Of a stretch of 64,000 nt of DNA, positions 1 through 11,608 are shown piece after piece. This stretch comes from Wolfiporia cocos. Lineage: Eukaryota > Basidiomycota > Agaricomycetes > Polyporales > Phaeolaceae. The notes under the pieces are model-generated. The model saw only the letters and a program-made list of their open reading frames with translations, made no database searches and was not told where the DNA came from. A program made the translations under genes and the position numbers. The DNA lies in NCBI GenBank assembly GCA_029448655.1, contig JACCLO010000003.1, positions 1,736,001 through 1,800,000 of the forward strand. The letters are read 5' to 3'. Numbering within the stretch: position 1 is the first letter of the stretch; every line of letters starts with the position of its first letter.

Positions 1-531
1 GACATACCATCTGAAGATGATTCAGCTACTCAGGAAGAGATAATTCAGCGAAGGCAGAGTCTCACGTCGCCACTGTTATGAGGTGACCCATAGTCGCACC
101 GAAGCCTTGGCGATATGTGTTCTCGCGTGTGAAGCTGCGTCGGTCGGATGGTCGGAGTCCGATGGTAGTAGACGATTCGCAGGCTTGAGCTTTGCTTTAT
201 AAGATTACTGAGATCTGCGATCTCACTTTGTTGATCAATATTGACGTCATGACTCGATCACAGCTGAAATCACAGGCTGATCACTTCCATCCGGCATTCG
301 AAGAAAGAGTCAACAATTGTGCTCAGTGATCAACGAGAAGCCATCGTCAAATGAAATTGGTACAACAGACATTTGACCAAGAAGAATAAACAGCAAACAG
401 AGGCTACACTACCGTTGAGATACAGTACAATGGTGATCCGAGAGAATGCAATAGGTGCGGTGATATCGAGTGAGGATTAAGCAGGAGCAGACTCTACGAG
501 TAGGATGGTGGGCCTGGTAGTCAAAGAAACG
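1..531. other. no gene seen; downstream flank of ACC1
   Basis: No reading frame here looks coding on either strand. The stretch lies beyond the ACC1 stop codon and should hold its 3' UTR and terminator. I see nothing else recognisable in it. Confidence 0.5.
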
Positions 532-3500
532 TCAGACCATCCACCGCGAGAAAAATGACAGCCACCTGATGGACGTACCAGGGGAGCGGCCAGGGTTCTG
601 CAGTGCACCAATGAGAGTCGCCTTCTCGTCATCTGCGAGGTTGTCCACCAAGCGGACGAGACTGTCGAGCGTCGCCTTGCGGTCCTCGTGTGCCAGAGCC
701 AGCATGCGGCTCATGAGATGGTCCGCCTTGAGTTGCGCAACCGTTGCAGACAGGTCGAGCGCCTCCAGTGTCTCCGCCATAGTACGGCGGTCGGTCGTTC
801 CGTCTATTGACGACAACCGCTCCAACAGCTGCGTGCGGTACTCGATAGTGGATTGCGGGCTCGCCTCGGCAAGCTGCGCCATAGCAGTCGACCATGCGAG
901 CTTGGCACGGACGGACCAGTAGAATCGGCGACGTGCATCCTTCCACACCATCGGCTTCGCACAGCCCTTTGCCTCCATGCGTCCAACACGGCTGGAGACA
1001 CAGGTTAGCTAGATCATGGAGGACTACTAGAGCAGACTCACTCATGAAGGTCAGCATACAACAGAGAGATCTGCTTGTACGCCGGCTGCAAGAGCTGCTC
1101 ACGCAGCGCCAGCTCTTCCACCGCAACAGTGCGCTCATCGGCCGTTTTGGACGGATTGACACTCTCCTGCTTGAGGCTCGCGTACGTCGAGTCGAGGCGT
1201 TCCATGAGCTTCAGCACCTTATCGCGGCGCATCTTGATCTCGATGATACCCTCAGGCTCGAGGACACCCGCGCGCGCGTCGACGTCTGCGTACATTTCCA
1301 TCTGCTGTGCGTTGATGCTCGGATCGAGCACGACCCACGCCCCGCCACGCAGCTCTCCGTTCGGGACGATGTACACGAACACGGGCTGCTTGTACCCCAC
1401 GAGCCCGTCGACGATCTTCGAGCCCTGCTTCAGGATCTCATCGTACATGTCCTGCTGCCCGCCAGAGAACCCACGCCAGTTCGCAAAGATGATGAGCGGC
1501 AGGCCCTCGCGGCTGAAGTCGAAGATCGCCTGCGCAGTCTTGTACGCCGAGTTCGGGTACCACACTTGCCCGGCCTCCATGATGCGCTGCTCAACCGAGG
1601 TCGGGTTCGCTGGATCGGCGGGCACAACGCGCTCGATCGTCCGCGTCTCGACGGCAATGACACCCATGGGGATACCACCAAGACGTGCACGGCCTACAAC
1701 GACCGTTTGCGCCCAGCCGCTGAGCGTCTCCTGGAACGAGCCCTTGTCGAAGAAGCCGGATAGCCATCCCGATGTAGTTTCGTCCGTCTTACCCTCAATG
1801 AACCACCTGGGGTCGTACGGCCCCTTGGGAGGGACGTAGCCGATGTCACGGTCCCATGTGTCGACGGACTCAAGCACTGGCAAGGGCGCTCCCTTGACCT
1901 CAGGCACATACGACAGCCACTCAAGGATGTGCGTAGCACCCTCGAGATCGCTGGCCGCGGTCAAATGCGACACACCGTTCTTGTACATGATTTGAGTGCC
2001 ACCGAGCTGCAAGTTGGACGTGTATACTTCGCGGCCGAGCACCTTGTTGAGAGCGGGAGCACCGGTGAGGATGATGGGCTGGCCCTCGACCTGCACGGCA
2101 CGTTCACCGAGACGGACGAGGTAGGCACCGATACCGACCGATCGGGCGGTGACGAGAGTGATCGTGAAGATGTCGTCGTATGCACGCGACGTCTCGCCGG
2201 CAATCAGACCGGATCCCTTCAGACATTCCACTCCGAGGCCATCCTGCAGGCCGATGATGTCGGTGATCTTGTGGCGTACTTCCCCGTCGACTTCGATGTC
2301 AACAGTGCGCACCGAGCTCGCAGCCTTCTCCTGGAGCTGAAGGAAGTTCTCGTGAGTGAGGTACAAGTAGTCGATGCCCTTCTCTGGGTGCTCAGGATCG
2401 TTCCATGCGCACGAGAAGAGGTTCATGACCTCCTCGGCGAGCCCGATACGAGCACCAGAGTTGGCGGACAGGTAGATGCGCGGCAGACCCTGCTCCCGAG
2501 CATGCTGGGAAGCTAAGTAGAAGAACTGGTCTTCCAGCGGCCCGAACGATCCAATCTTGTAGGTGATGTCGTTCGCGATCACCACTGCTCGACGGCCGTC
2601 GGGGCATTCGGGTGTGCGCAGCGTGAACACCCATCCCACCATACCACATGCGTTGCTGCCCGGTGCTCTGTCGACCTCTTGCAGCTGATCGTTCTCGTCA
2701 AGGACGAGCTCTCTCGACTCGAGAACCTTCTTCGGCGTAGTGAGAGAAGGGTTGAGGGCGCGAGCCTTGACCCAGACATTGCTCAGCGCTTTCGAGAAGA
2801 GGTCGGGGAAGTCGTAGACGTAGGTGGTGCCGATGAGGTGGGCCTGGTAACGCTTCGGCTGCAGAGACTCCTTGGTGGGGTAGGCCTGGTGGACGGGCTG
2901 CAAGTGGAGGGGGCCCTTCTCGCCGATGGACTTCAAGATGGTGACACCCTTGTCAGTAGTGATCTCCTGGTACCCGTGGTAGTTGACGATGAAACCGGAA
3001 ACGTTCTCGACGATGCAACGAATGGGCGTCACATTGCCCTCACTATCCTCAAGGACGATGCGGATCTCGGAGCCAGTGACGTGCAGACGCCAGAGACGCT
3101 TGCCGTGACGCTCGATGAACCCAGCGATGGCTTCTAGGACATCCTCGTACGTCACGGGCAGGTTGTAGATGAAGTTCATGAAGATGTGGTTGACATCGGC
3201 ATTCCTGTGCTGTGCCGACACAACCTCGAGGGAGTCCAGGATGTTCGTGACAAGGCGATCGGTCTCTGAGATCAGATACTGGGCAGTGTTCATGTTGCCA
3301 CGGATGCGGCCTGGGCGGACCAGGGCTCGGATGAAGAACCTGTTGTCCAACTGGTTCTCCCGGGCGACGGCATGGTAGATGTGCAGCTGCTTGTTCTCCG
3401 TGAAGCAGGGAGTCAGGTTGTAGTTGGACAGGCGACTCAGCTCCAGCTGGTACGCAAGGGCGGGCTCAATGTGACGGATAGCCTGCTCCTCTTCCCAGGA

Positions 3501-6500
3501 CGAGCCCATGTTGCGAAGGGTGAAGTACTGGGGATAGAGACCCTTTCTGCAGATGAGGATCGAGATGCGGCGGACCCCGCGCTGGGCCATGACACCTCTC
3601 TTCGCGTTGATCAGCGCATGGATTTTCTCGTACCACGCCTCCTCCGACATGTCGTCGGCCTCGTTGAAGATGCGCAGCGCCATGTTGAGCACATTGGGAG
3701 GCTGCCAGTTCGACCCGTAGCGCTCGCGATACTCCCGAGCGTCGAAAGGAGGCAGCATGTCTGTGACTTTGTCGAAGCCCCTTGTCAAGGCCTCGAAGTT
3801 GGGGAACGACGCGATGGCACCGGTACGGAGAGGCTGCTTCTGGTGCTTGTTGATCATGTACGTCAAGTCGCTCACGGATCCTTGCCTGCGGGGATTGTTG
3901 GACCTGTCGAAGGTAACACTCAGCGACCACAGATATTAAACGCAAATCATGATTAAGACTTACAGGCTAGGTGTCGTCGGTGGTGAGTGCGACTGTGGGA
4001 GGTTGAATCGCCACGTCACAATGTGAGGAGCGTCGCCGTCATCAAGGCCATCTCCCTCCTCATAGTCAACAGACAACAAGCTGTAGGCCCTGTAGCCTCG
4101 CCTGATATAGACCTCCAATGCCGCTGTAGAGACATGATCTCAGCTCCAGATGCAGCGAGATCGAAGAAGTCGTACCGGAAGTGATCCACTGCTCATGGAA
4201 GTTGAAGAACGTAGGCAAAACGTCGTAAACCGTGTACCGGGAGTCGATCAACTCTCTAAGGACATCGATAGAGGGCGTCCTGAGCGAGTATTAGCATGAT
4301 CCTCTCAGCACGACAAAGCCCATGACTCACTTCATGTCAGAGCCTTGTTCGCCGTAGAAGCTGTTCGTCACAGAAGCCTTGAGGATGCCTTCCATCTGGA
4401 TCTTGCGCTCCTCATACGAAGGCATCTGGCACGAGATGAGCACCTCTCGCGCCTTCAGCGAGACCTGCGTCGACGATCTATGCGGACGACGAAGACATCA
4501 GTCCATGCTCACGCAACGCCAAGCGACACGACAGACCTCGACTCAAGGGATGCGAGTCCCTGCAGCACCTTGTACAGCCTGCTCTCGGGATTCGACACCG
4601 TCGAGCCGCTGTTCTTGACATGGTCGAGGATCATCATCACGAGGCGGCCCTTCCTCTGCGCCATGTTGTGGCTCAGCACGAGGGCGACGACGTTGTCCAA
4701 GCTGTCCTTGTTCTGCTCGCGAAGAGTGAGGACACGGGCCTCGATGCTCCCCCCGAACAGCTTCTCGGTCTCCTCGTAGCGGGCAAGCAGCCCGGCGATC
4801 GTGTTGACCTCATGCGCCTTCAGGCCGTTCCCATACCGCTCCACGACATCAAACAGAGTCCCGAGCTGTGTCCTGAACATGGGGCGGTCCTGCGCGCGGA
4901 TGTTGTCCTCCATGAAATGTTCCATGAGCTTCTTGATGCGCATCGCGGGGAACTCGGGCGCGTCGCCTTTGCCATGCGCAGTCTCGATGGCGGCGCGGAT
5001 GCTGTCCTCCAGCTTCGCGGGCATGCGCCCGGAGAGCGTCGAGAGGATCGCAGACACCTCGGTGAATGGCAACTCGGGGTTCTCCAGGACGGAAATCAGG
5101 TCCTTGAACGTCTGTGCCATGATCGCCTGGTTGTCATACCCGTCCAGGATGTCGTTGAGGATGCCAAGGTAGTGGTTCAAGCGCTGGTGAGGCTTGTTGC
5201 CAATGACGTTCGGCGGGCCCAAGGCAGGCAGCAGGCCTTCGAAAGGCTTCGCATGCTTGACGCGGGCGGGGTCGTCTAGCGTGAGGATACCCAGGATGTC
5301 GCCAGGCTCCAGACTGACGCCGGGCTGCTTGACGAACTGTACGATGCCGTCCTCGGCGGCGACAAGAGGCATGTACATCTTCATCACCTACATAGATGAT
5401 CAGACGCGACGCACGCAACATGAAACCTGCAATCGGACCAACCTCGATCTCAGCGTACTGCTCGCCGGCGTTGATGTGATCGCCGCTTTCCACGAGGAAG
5501 CGGACCAGCTTGCCGGGACTTGGGCTCCTGAGCTGGGTGGGGTCGTTCTCCTGCTCGATCGAGCACGTCTTCGCGTCGACCATCAACCTCAGCGCGCCGA
5601 CTTCCTCACGCCAGTAGATGGAGTGGCTCTTTCCGTCGAGCAAGACCAGCAGACCCCCATCGGCGAGAGGACGCGCGCCGACCAGGGTCCTGCCGCCGTT
5701 CAGGTACAGCGTCCACGTCGTCAATGACGAACGGGTAGCCGTGAACGAGTAGCGGACGTTGTCGTAGATGAAGTCGATGCCGAAGACGGTCTTGAGCACG
5801 TCCCGCGAGGGCGCCTGGCCCTTGTCGAGGATGCGCTTGTACTCGGCCCAGCACGCCTCGGACGCAAGGTGCGCCTTGGTGACCGCGCCGCAGATCACCG
5901 CGAGCGTGGCGTCGGGGCGCTCGGCGGTGAGCTTGTCGCTGATGAGCGAGTCGAGCCAGCCGGTCGTGATCGTGTTCTCCTCGAACGCCTGCAGCTCGAG
6001 CAGCTTGATGAGGTACTCGACCGTCGTCCGGAAGTCGCCGCGGATGCTCAGCTCCTTGAGCGCGACGACCATGTTCTTCCTGCTCTCGCCGCGGTCCTCG
6101 CCGTACGCGAAGATGTGCCCGAACTGCGAGTCCGCGAACTCGTGCAGCCCGCCCGCGGAGCCGACCGAGAAGTAGCCCCACACGTTCGTGCTCGACCGGA
6201 AGTTGAGCTCCTGCAGCGACCCCGACGACGGCTTGAAGCCCGCGTCCGGGTTCTCCGCTGTGATGCGCACGGCGACGACGTGCCCCTTGGGGCGCGGCTT
6301 CCGCTGCAGCTTGCTCGCGTCCGGGTCCGACATGTCGAAGTCGATATCAGACGTGCCGTTGGGTGCGACGCCGTACAGCTGGCGGATGTGCCGGATGCGA
6401 TGGAGCGGGATGCCCATGGCAATCTGGAGCTGCGCGGCGGGCAGGTTCACGCCAGACACCATCTCGGTGGTCGGGTGCTCGACCTGCAGACGCGGGTTGA

Positions 6501-7825
6501 GCTCGAGGAAGTGGAACTCGTCCTCCGCGTGACTATACAGATCTGCGTGGGCGCGTTAGTGAACGTACGGAGACCATGGCCAGCGCGCATACATTCCACC
6601 GTTCCGGCACTGACGTATCCGACCAGCTTCGCGAGCCGGACAGCCGCGCGCTCCATCTCCTCGAAGGTCGGCTGCTTGGCGATCGTCACCGGCGCCTCCT
6701 CTATAATCTTCTGGTGGCGACGCTGCACGGAACAGTCGCGGCCAAAGAGCGAGATCGCGTTGCCGTATTGGTCCGCAAGGAGCTGGACCTCCAGATGACG
6801 AGCCTGCCCCGCCAGCTTCATGATGAAGATGGGCGAACCTGCACAATGTTAAGTTCGTGTACAATGGCATGCGAACGTATAGCTTTACCAGGGATCTCTC
6901 CCGCCACAGCATGGAATGCATTCTTGAACGCTTCGGGAACGTCTACCTTCCGAATACCCTTTCCTCCTCCACCCTCACTAGCTTTGATCATCACCGGGTA
7001 TCCGATCTCGGCGGCTCTCGCCATTCCTTCCTCTACGCTAGTCACACATGCGCGCTTGTACACATCGTCTGCGACCGTAACGAATCCTTGGTCGGATATT
7101 GTGGTTTCCGTGATTCCGGTGCCCGACCAAGCCATAGTGGGCACGTTCGCGCTCTGTGCAACGATGGTGCTGGAGATCTTGTCGCCCAGACTGCGCATCG
7201 CGCTGCCCGGCGGGCCAATGAACACGATCTTGTTCGCAGAGAGGGTCTCTGGGAGGCGCGGGTTTTCCGACGCATGTCCCCACCCCGCCCATACCGCGTG
7301 CACCCCGGAACGCTCTGCAATGTCGACGATGAGGTCGACGTTGGCGTAGTTGTTGTTGTTCGAGCCTCCCGGAACCTCGACGTAGCGGTCGGCCATTCGG
7401 ATGTACTCTGCGTTCACCTTGAGGTCCTCTGGGGTCGCCATGACCGTGAACTCGACGGCGCGTTCGGTGCCAAACGTCTCGTAGCACCATTGCCTGATCG
7501 AGCGGATCTCCTTTACGGCGGCGATACCTGTGCGACGCGTTCAGCGGATACGACAGCCTCGTACGGTCGCACTGACCGTTGTTAGCAATGAGAACCTTGT
7601 GCCGCGTCGGTCAGGAATGCACGCGATGTCGTTGTGGATCGAGACTCACTTTTGTGATGACTGTATGCCCGCCATTGTTCTTCACAAAGTCGGCAACGGG
7701 CCCAGCGGGGGCTTTGTCGAGGGTATTTCCGCCTGGCCAGAAGTCATGTGGTCGCGTCTCGGGCGCAGAAAGCCTGGGGACGCACCTATGAATTGGGCGA
7801 CTCGTGAGTGGTCGTAGGCAGCCAT
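532..7825 (-). CDS. ACC1: acetyl-CoA carboxylase, cytosolic multidomain form
   Basis: The enzyme carboxylates acetyl-CoA to malonyl-CoA on a covalently bound biotin, the committed step of fatty-acid synthesis. Twelve exons: 7825-7786, 7732-7650, 7595-7577 (only 19 nt), 7527-6889, 6838-6593, 6542-5443, 5387-4518, 4464-4331, 4279-4176, 4123-3964, 3903-1042 and 991-532. They total 6,717 nt and encode 2,238 aa, close to yeast Acc1 (2,233). Domain order is biotin carboxylase ([20 protein letters not shown] near residue 42; the ATP-grasp [10 protein letters not shown] in exon 4), the biotinyl site EVMKMYMPL at the exon 6/7 junction (lysine at about 712), the central region, then the carboxyltransferase halves, mostly in the 2.9-kb exon 11. 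The ATG at 7823-7825 gives [16 protein letters not shown], a typical fungal ACC start. The exon 7/8 boundary is the least certain; the other joins restore family sequence. No breaks were seen. Confidence 0.96.
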
Positions 7826-8327
7826 GGCCACACACTGGCAAGTCGACGATGGGAGAGGGAGTAGACCAGTGTGTCGGAGATGAGCAGGAGCTAAAAACAC
7901 ATTTGCTGCCGAGAATCCCCAAACGATTAGCACTTACGTAAGCAGGATGCTGGGGCGGCTGGGGGCAGACGTCCACCATTCAGCATCCTGACGTCGTGCA
8001 TCGATGGCAATGTGCGGTAAAAGCACCGAGGAAGACGCACAGCGGCCGAATCCAGGCTCGACGGATAAACGCACCGCACCGAATGGTACGCGTCGACGCG
8101 TCGCGATCACAGGCGCCTAACGCGCTCCCTCGGTGTTGCCTCGGTCACTGTTTCCATTGCGTCCTTAATGCTCAACATGGCTTGCGGTATCATAAAACTA
8201 TGATGCGTGATGCCTCGGAGGTGCCGCACTCTACGACCAGTGCACAGCCTTCTCATGGCGACGAACATCCCCGCTACTAGTTTTACCAATACATAAATCC
8301 ATCGTCGATCAAACCACACCTCAATGT
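7826..8327. other. ACC1 promoter and agmatinase 3' flank
   Basis: About 0.5 kb between two genes on the same strand. No coding potential was seen. It must hold the ACC1 promoter and the 3' end of the upstream agmatinase transcript. I could not pick out a convincing TATA box. Confidence 0.5.
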
Positions 8328-10346
8328 CTACGCAACCAGTGGAGTCTTCGCCATCAGCGCGAGGATATTCCAGCCAACGTTTCCTGCGGCAATCTGGGTG
8401 ATCTCATCTGCAAGCAAATTAGCCAACGGGTGAAGCAATGTGTACGCTACGCAACATATACCTTGCGAGTCATATCCTGTAGGTAGTAGCACATCAACAT
8501 CCCCACCCCCAGCATAAAACCCACAAACTCATACCTGGGGCAACCTCTACAATGTCGGCACCCACAATCTTCAATCCATCTAGTCCTTGCAAGAGCTTCT
8601 TGATTTCCTGTCAGCGGTATCCGTCAACGACTACATTGACGCGCAGAATGATCGCGCCCGTACTCTAGTCGTGAATCCCCCGATCTCCGGACTGTCAAAT
8701 GCGGTTAGACCACAGATTAGCGGCGGTTGGGGCAAATCACGTACGTCCCCGTCCTGAGCAGTCGATGGTGGTCAACGATGGGGCTTGCAATCCCAGCATA
8801 ACAGTACTCACGCAGGCGCCATCCCAATATCTATGACGTCGATGTCGAAAGAGACTATCGATAGACAATTAATATCAATATCGAGAGAAGCAACACCGCC
8901 ACGCACTATACACTGGATTATCTCCTACCGTGTCCCTGATCTTGGTCACAATTCCCTGATAGCCGATGTCCTCGATCTCATCCGCATGCGAGATCACAAA
9001 ACCGGCTTCGAAATCGTCTTCGTAATCTTTCCAGCTATCAAGCGCGCCTCTGATGCCGACATGCTGCCATGTGCGTGAGAACAGAATGCATTTCACGGCG
9101 AGGGAGCTGAGTTACAATGTTCGAGTTGTTGGGCGCGAGGAGGCCTTCCTCGTGCGCGTGCCAGAAATAGTTGTCGTGAGTGACCGGGATGTCCTGCCGT
9201 CTGGTTAAATTAAACGTTGGCAATCTATGCGTCTAGTGAATACCTCATCGGGACCCCAAGGGCCGTCCGGCTAAGCGAAGTGATGTCAGCGAGGCAAAGT
9301 GAACTGTGCACGGGGCATACGGTTCGCGTCGGCTTCCAAGTATCTGTATGAATATGAGTTTTCAATCTTTGTTTGGACATAGTGTAGGACGTGGCGCACC
9401 GATGTGGCTATCAAAGTGAACGACGCTAATGGGGAAACATGCGATCAATGGTACTCGACCTATAAAGGGACTGGAGACTACCTGACAGGACCGTATACTT
9501 TCGCGACCCCACGTAGCATTGACAATGTGATGGTATGATCGCCGCCCTATAACAGAGTGAGCGGGGCCACCCTATTGTCATCGATTGCTATACAGACCAA
9601 AGTCAAAACTCGCGGATGGTATTTGCCATCCTTCGCTAGGCTGACGCCTTCGTATGACCGAAGGCTAGGCCGGGAGAGCACCGATATGGTTGCGAGCTCG
9701 AGCTGGCGCAATGCCACCTTGTTATCAACAAACACCATTGCTGATGCATCCCGCTCAGGCAATAACTTGTGCAAAAGAGCTAGAGGGACGAACGAACATC
9801 GCCACAATCGACCACCTCCAGATGGTCGGTGACGCGGGTCTTCATCGGGACGTTGATTCTATTTATACCGAGGCGCCGCGCGCCCTGGCGGATGCCACCA
9901 GGCCCAAAGCGCGCTCTGTGAGACCACGGTGTGATCTCAGCAGTGCCTCCGGGAAGGATACGTGCAGACGCGCTTACCCAGGCCGATAAGTCGTGGCGGT
10001 GTCGAAAGGCGCGCCTGCGTCCGAGTCATCATTCAGCCATCCGATCTCGTACCGGAACGCCTGCGGGCATACCGAGGACCGCGACGTCGTAGGGCACCTC
10101 TGCGTCCGCACCAAAACACCGCAGGGGCTTTGCGCCCGCGAACGTCGTCAGCCCGTTCCATTCTTGCGAGGTCCACAGATCGCGCATGGGTGATTGAGCA
10201 TGTAAGGGCCCGGGGATGTCGGTGATGTCCCCCAACTTTTGTTGTGGCGTGAAGGGAATTTGCCCTTGTGCCGTGCTGACCCCAACAAGGATGGCTGCAT
10301 ACGCGCTGAGCCGCAATACGCGCGCAGGGGGGTGAGAGAAAATCAT
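8328..10346 (-). CDS. agmatinase-type ureohydrolase, probably secreted
   Basis: A manganese ureohydrolase of the agmatinase/arginase fold (agmatine to putrescine and urea, by family). It is in many small exons separated by introns of about 50-60 bp, so no long frame shows it. The start (10344-10346) gives a hydrophobic N-terminus ending near VSTAQGQ, a likely signal peptide. Spliced pieces in order: EVPYDVAVLGAPFDTATTYR, ARFGPGGIRQGARRL, VFVDNKVALRQLELA, GGDHTITLSMLRG, VVHFDSHIDTWKPTR, VTHDNYFWHAHEEGLLAPNN, KDYEDDFEAGFVISHADEIE, LSFDIDVIDIGMAPAGTGT, IVGADIVEVAPG and DEITQIAAGNVGWNILAL. The metal ligands are present: GGDH, D-S-H-I-D (usually DAHLD) and D-I-D-V-I-D. The usual DPAxAP is DIGMAP. 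I could not fix every intron edge, but no stop or frame break is needed. Substrate is inferred from family only. Confidence 0.85.
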
Positions 10347-11608
10347 CTGGGGATAGATGCAGGATAGCTAGGATACCCTCAATCTCCCTTGAACAATGCG
10401 AGACTTAATGTTTTATACCAGGCGTAACGTCGTGTTTGATTGCCGCCGCGGCAGAGTCCCGATCAATGGTGTTCGACTAAGCAAAAGGTCTAGGCCTATA
10501 ATACATATCCGTACGTACTATGTGTATGAGAGTGAGTGACCACCGGTATACTGTGAAATGGTGACGAGATTTATATCATCTTGAGTCCTCGATCAGGACG
10601 ACAATCTCCGTTGTTAGATGAGAGATGACATACCACTAGATTTCTTCTGAAATGAATGCAATACAACTCCCACCATATACACGTACGTTGATGATCTCCG
10701 ATAAGTATCGCACATGGCAGAGGTCGAGGGAAGAGATATTACTATCGCCGGACCCCTTCTGCACAATGGACCCCTTCTGCAAAGCAGAGGCAACAACGCA
10801 TCGAAAAATATTTGTGTGGATACTAGACATGTAGACAAGGTTTTCTGTATCATTTCTTTTATAGTCCTGACTTATGTCGTTATGCAAGATTGATTGTGCA
10901 GAAGTGGTCCATTGCGCAGAAGGGGTTAGTATATCGCAAACCTTCTTATGTCGCTATCCTACTTATGTCAATCAGGCTGGGCGGCAGAATATCGTGCCCT
11001 ATCATGCCATGCACTGGTGTGGTTCGCAATCGCCGCGCCGACATAACACGTTCATCGTAAGCGGTGCCGCCACGACAATTAGCTGACTCGCGGACGGCGC
11101 GCTCAAACACCATGCACATTGCCAGTTATTTGTCAAACCAGACGCCGCTACCGCCGGATGAAGCGACGTTCCCCGCGCGGGCGGCCACTGGTATAACAGG
11201 CCATGAAACAGCATAGTAAGGAAGCCCCAGAGCAACGGAAACATAGCAACCCCTTGTCGAGCGGCTTCAGTCCATGATGTATAGGATGTTTGACGGGTTA
11301 GAATTGGATCTTACTGAACGTTTGGAAGCCCGAAAGGGCCCGAAAAGGGAGGCAGAGTTCGGCGCCAGAAAGGATTATGAAATGAAGGCCGGCATCGATG
11401 CCGCGCCACCAGCTTCCCTCGCAGCCAAGCTTCATCAAGCTGGCTCGCCGTTGGCTAAGTTGCACCCGAGCACGCCTTCTTCGACTGCCGCCACCACTCG
11501 AGCGACGACCAACCCCAGGCTACAGTGGCGGGTGCGTTCCTGGCTAGGTGAGTGGGCCTATCCATCGCCGGTTGTCGTCTGATCACCATCCGTTCGAAGG
11601 AGCCCGCT
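10347..11608. other. intergenic, no gene seen; contains a MITE
   Basis: Upstream of both the agmatinase (-) and the Zds-type gene (+), so it is a divergent promoter region. A miniature inverted-repeat element sits at 10740-10931. The frame at 11274-11582 (+) ends before the Zds start and resembles no family I know; I treat it as leader or chance. Confidence 0.45.
10740..10931. mobile_element. MITE-like element, copy 1 (192 bp)
   Basis: The left end reads TACTATCGCCGGACCCCTTC and the right end is an imperfect inverted copy ending in GTTAGTA. Inside each end an 18-bp unit (GGACCCCTTCTGCACAAT) occurs twice in tandem, as direct copies on the left and inverted copies on the right. The same ends bound a longer copy at 24041-24705. 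No transposase is present. I could not recognise a clear target-site duplication, so the superfamily is open. Confidence 0.65.

Noticed and set aside
569..3956. Many plus-strand frames of 60-290 codons opposite ACC1
   Set aside because: They are shadows of the GC-rich ACC1 coding strand. They contain no motifs, and the minus strand explains the sequence completely.
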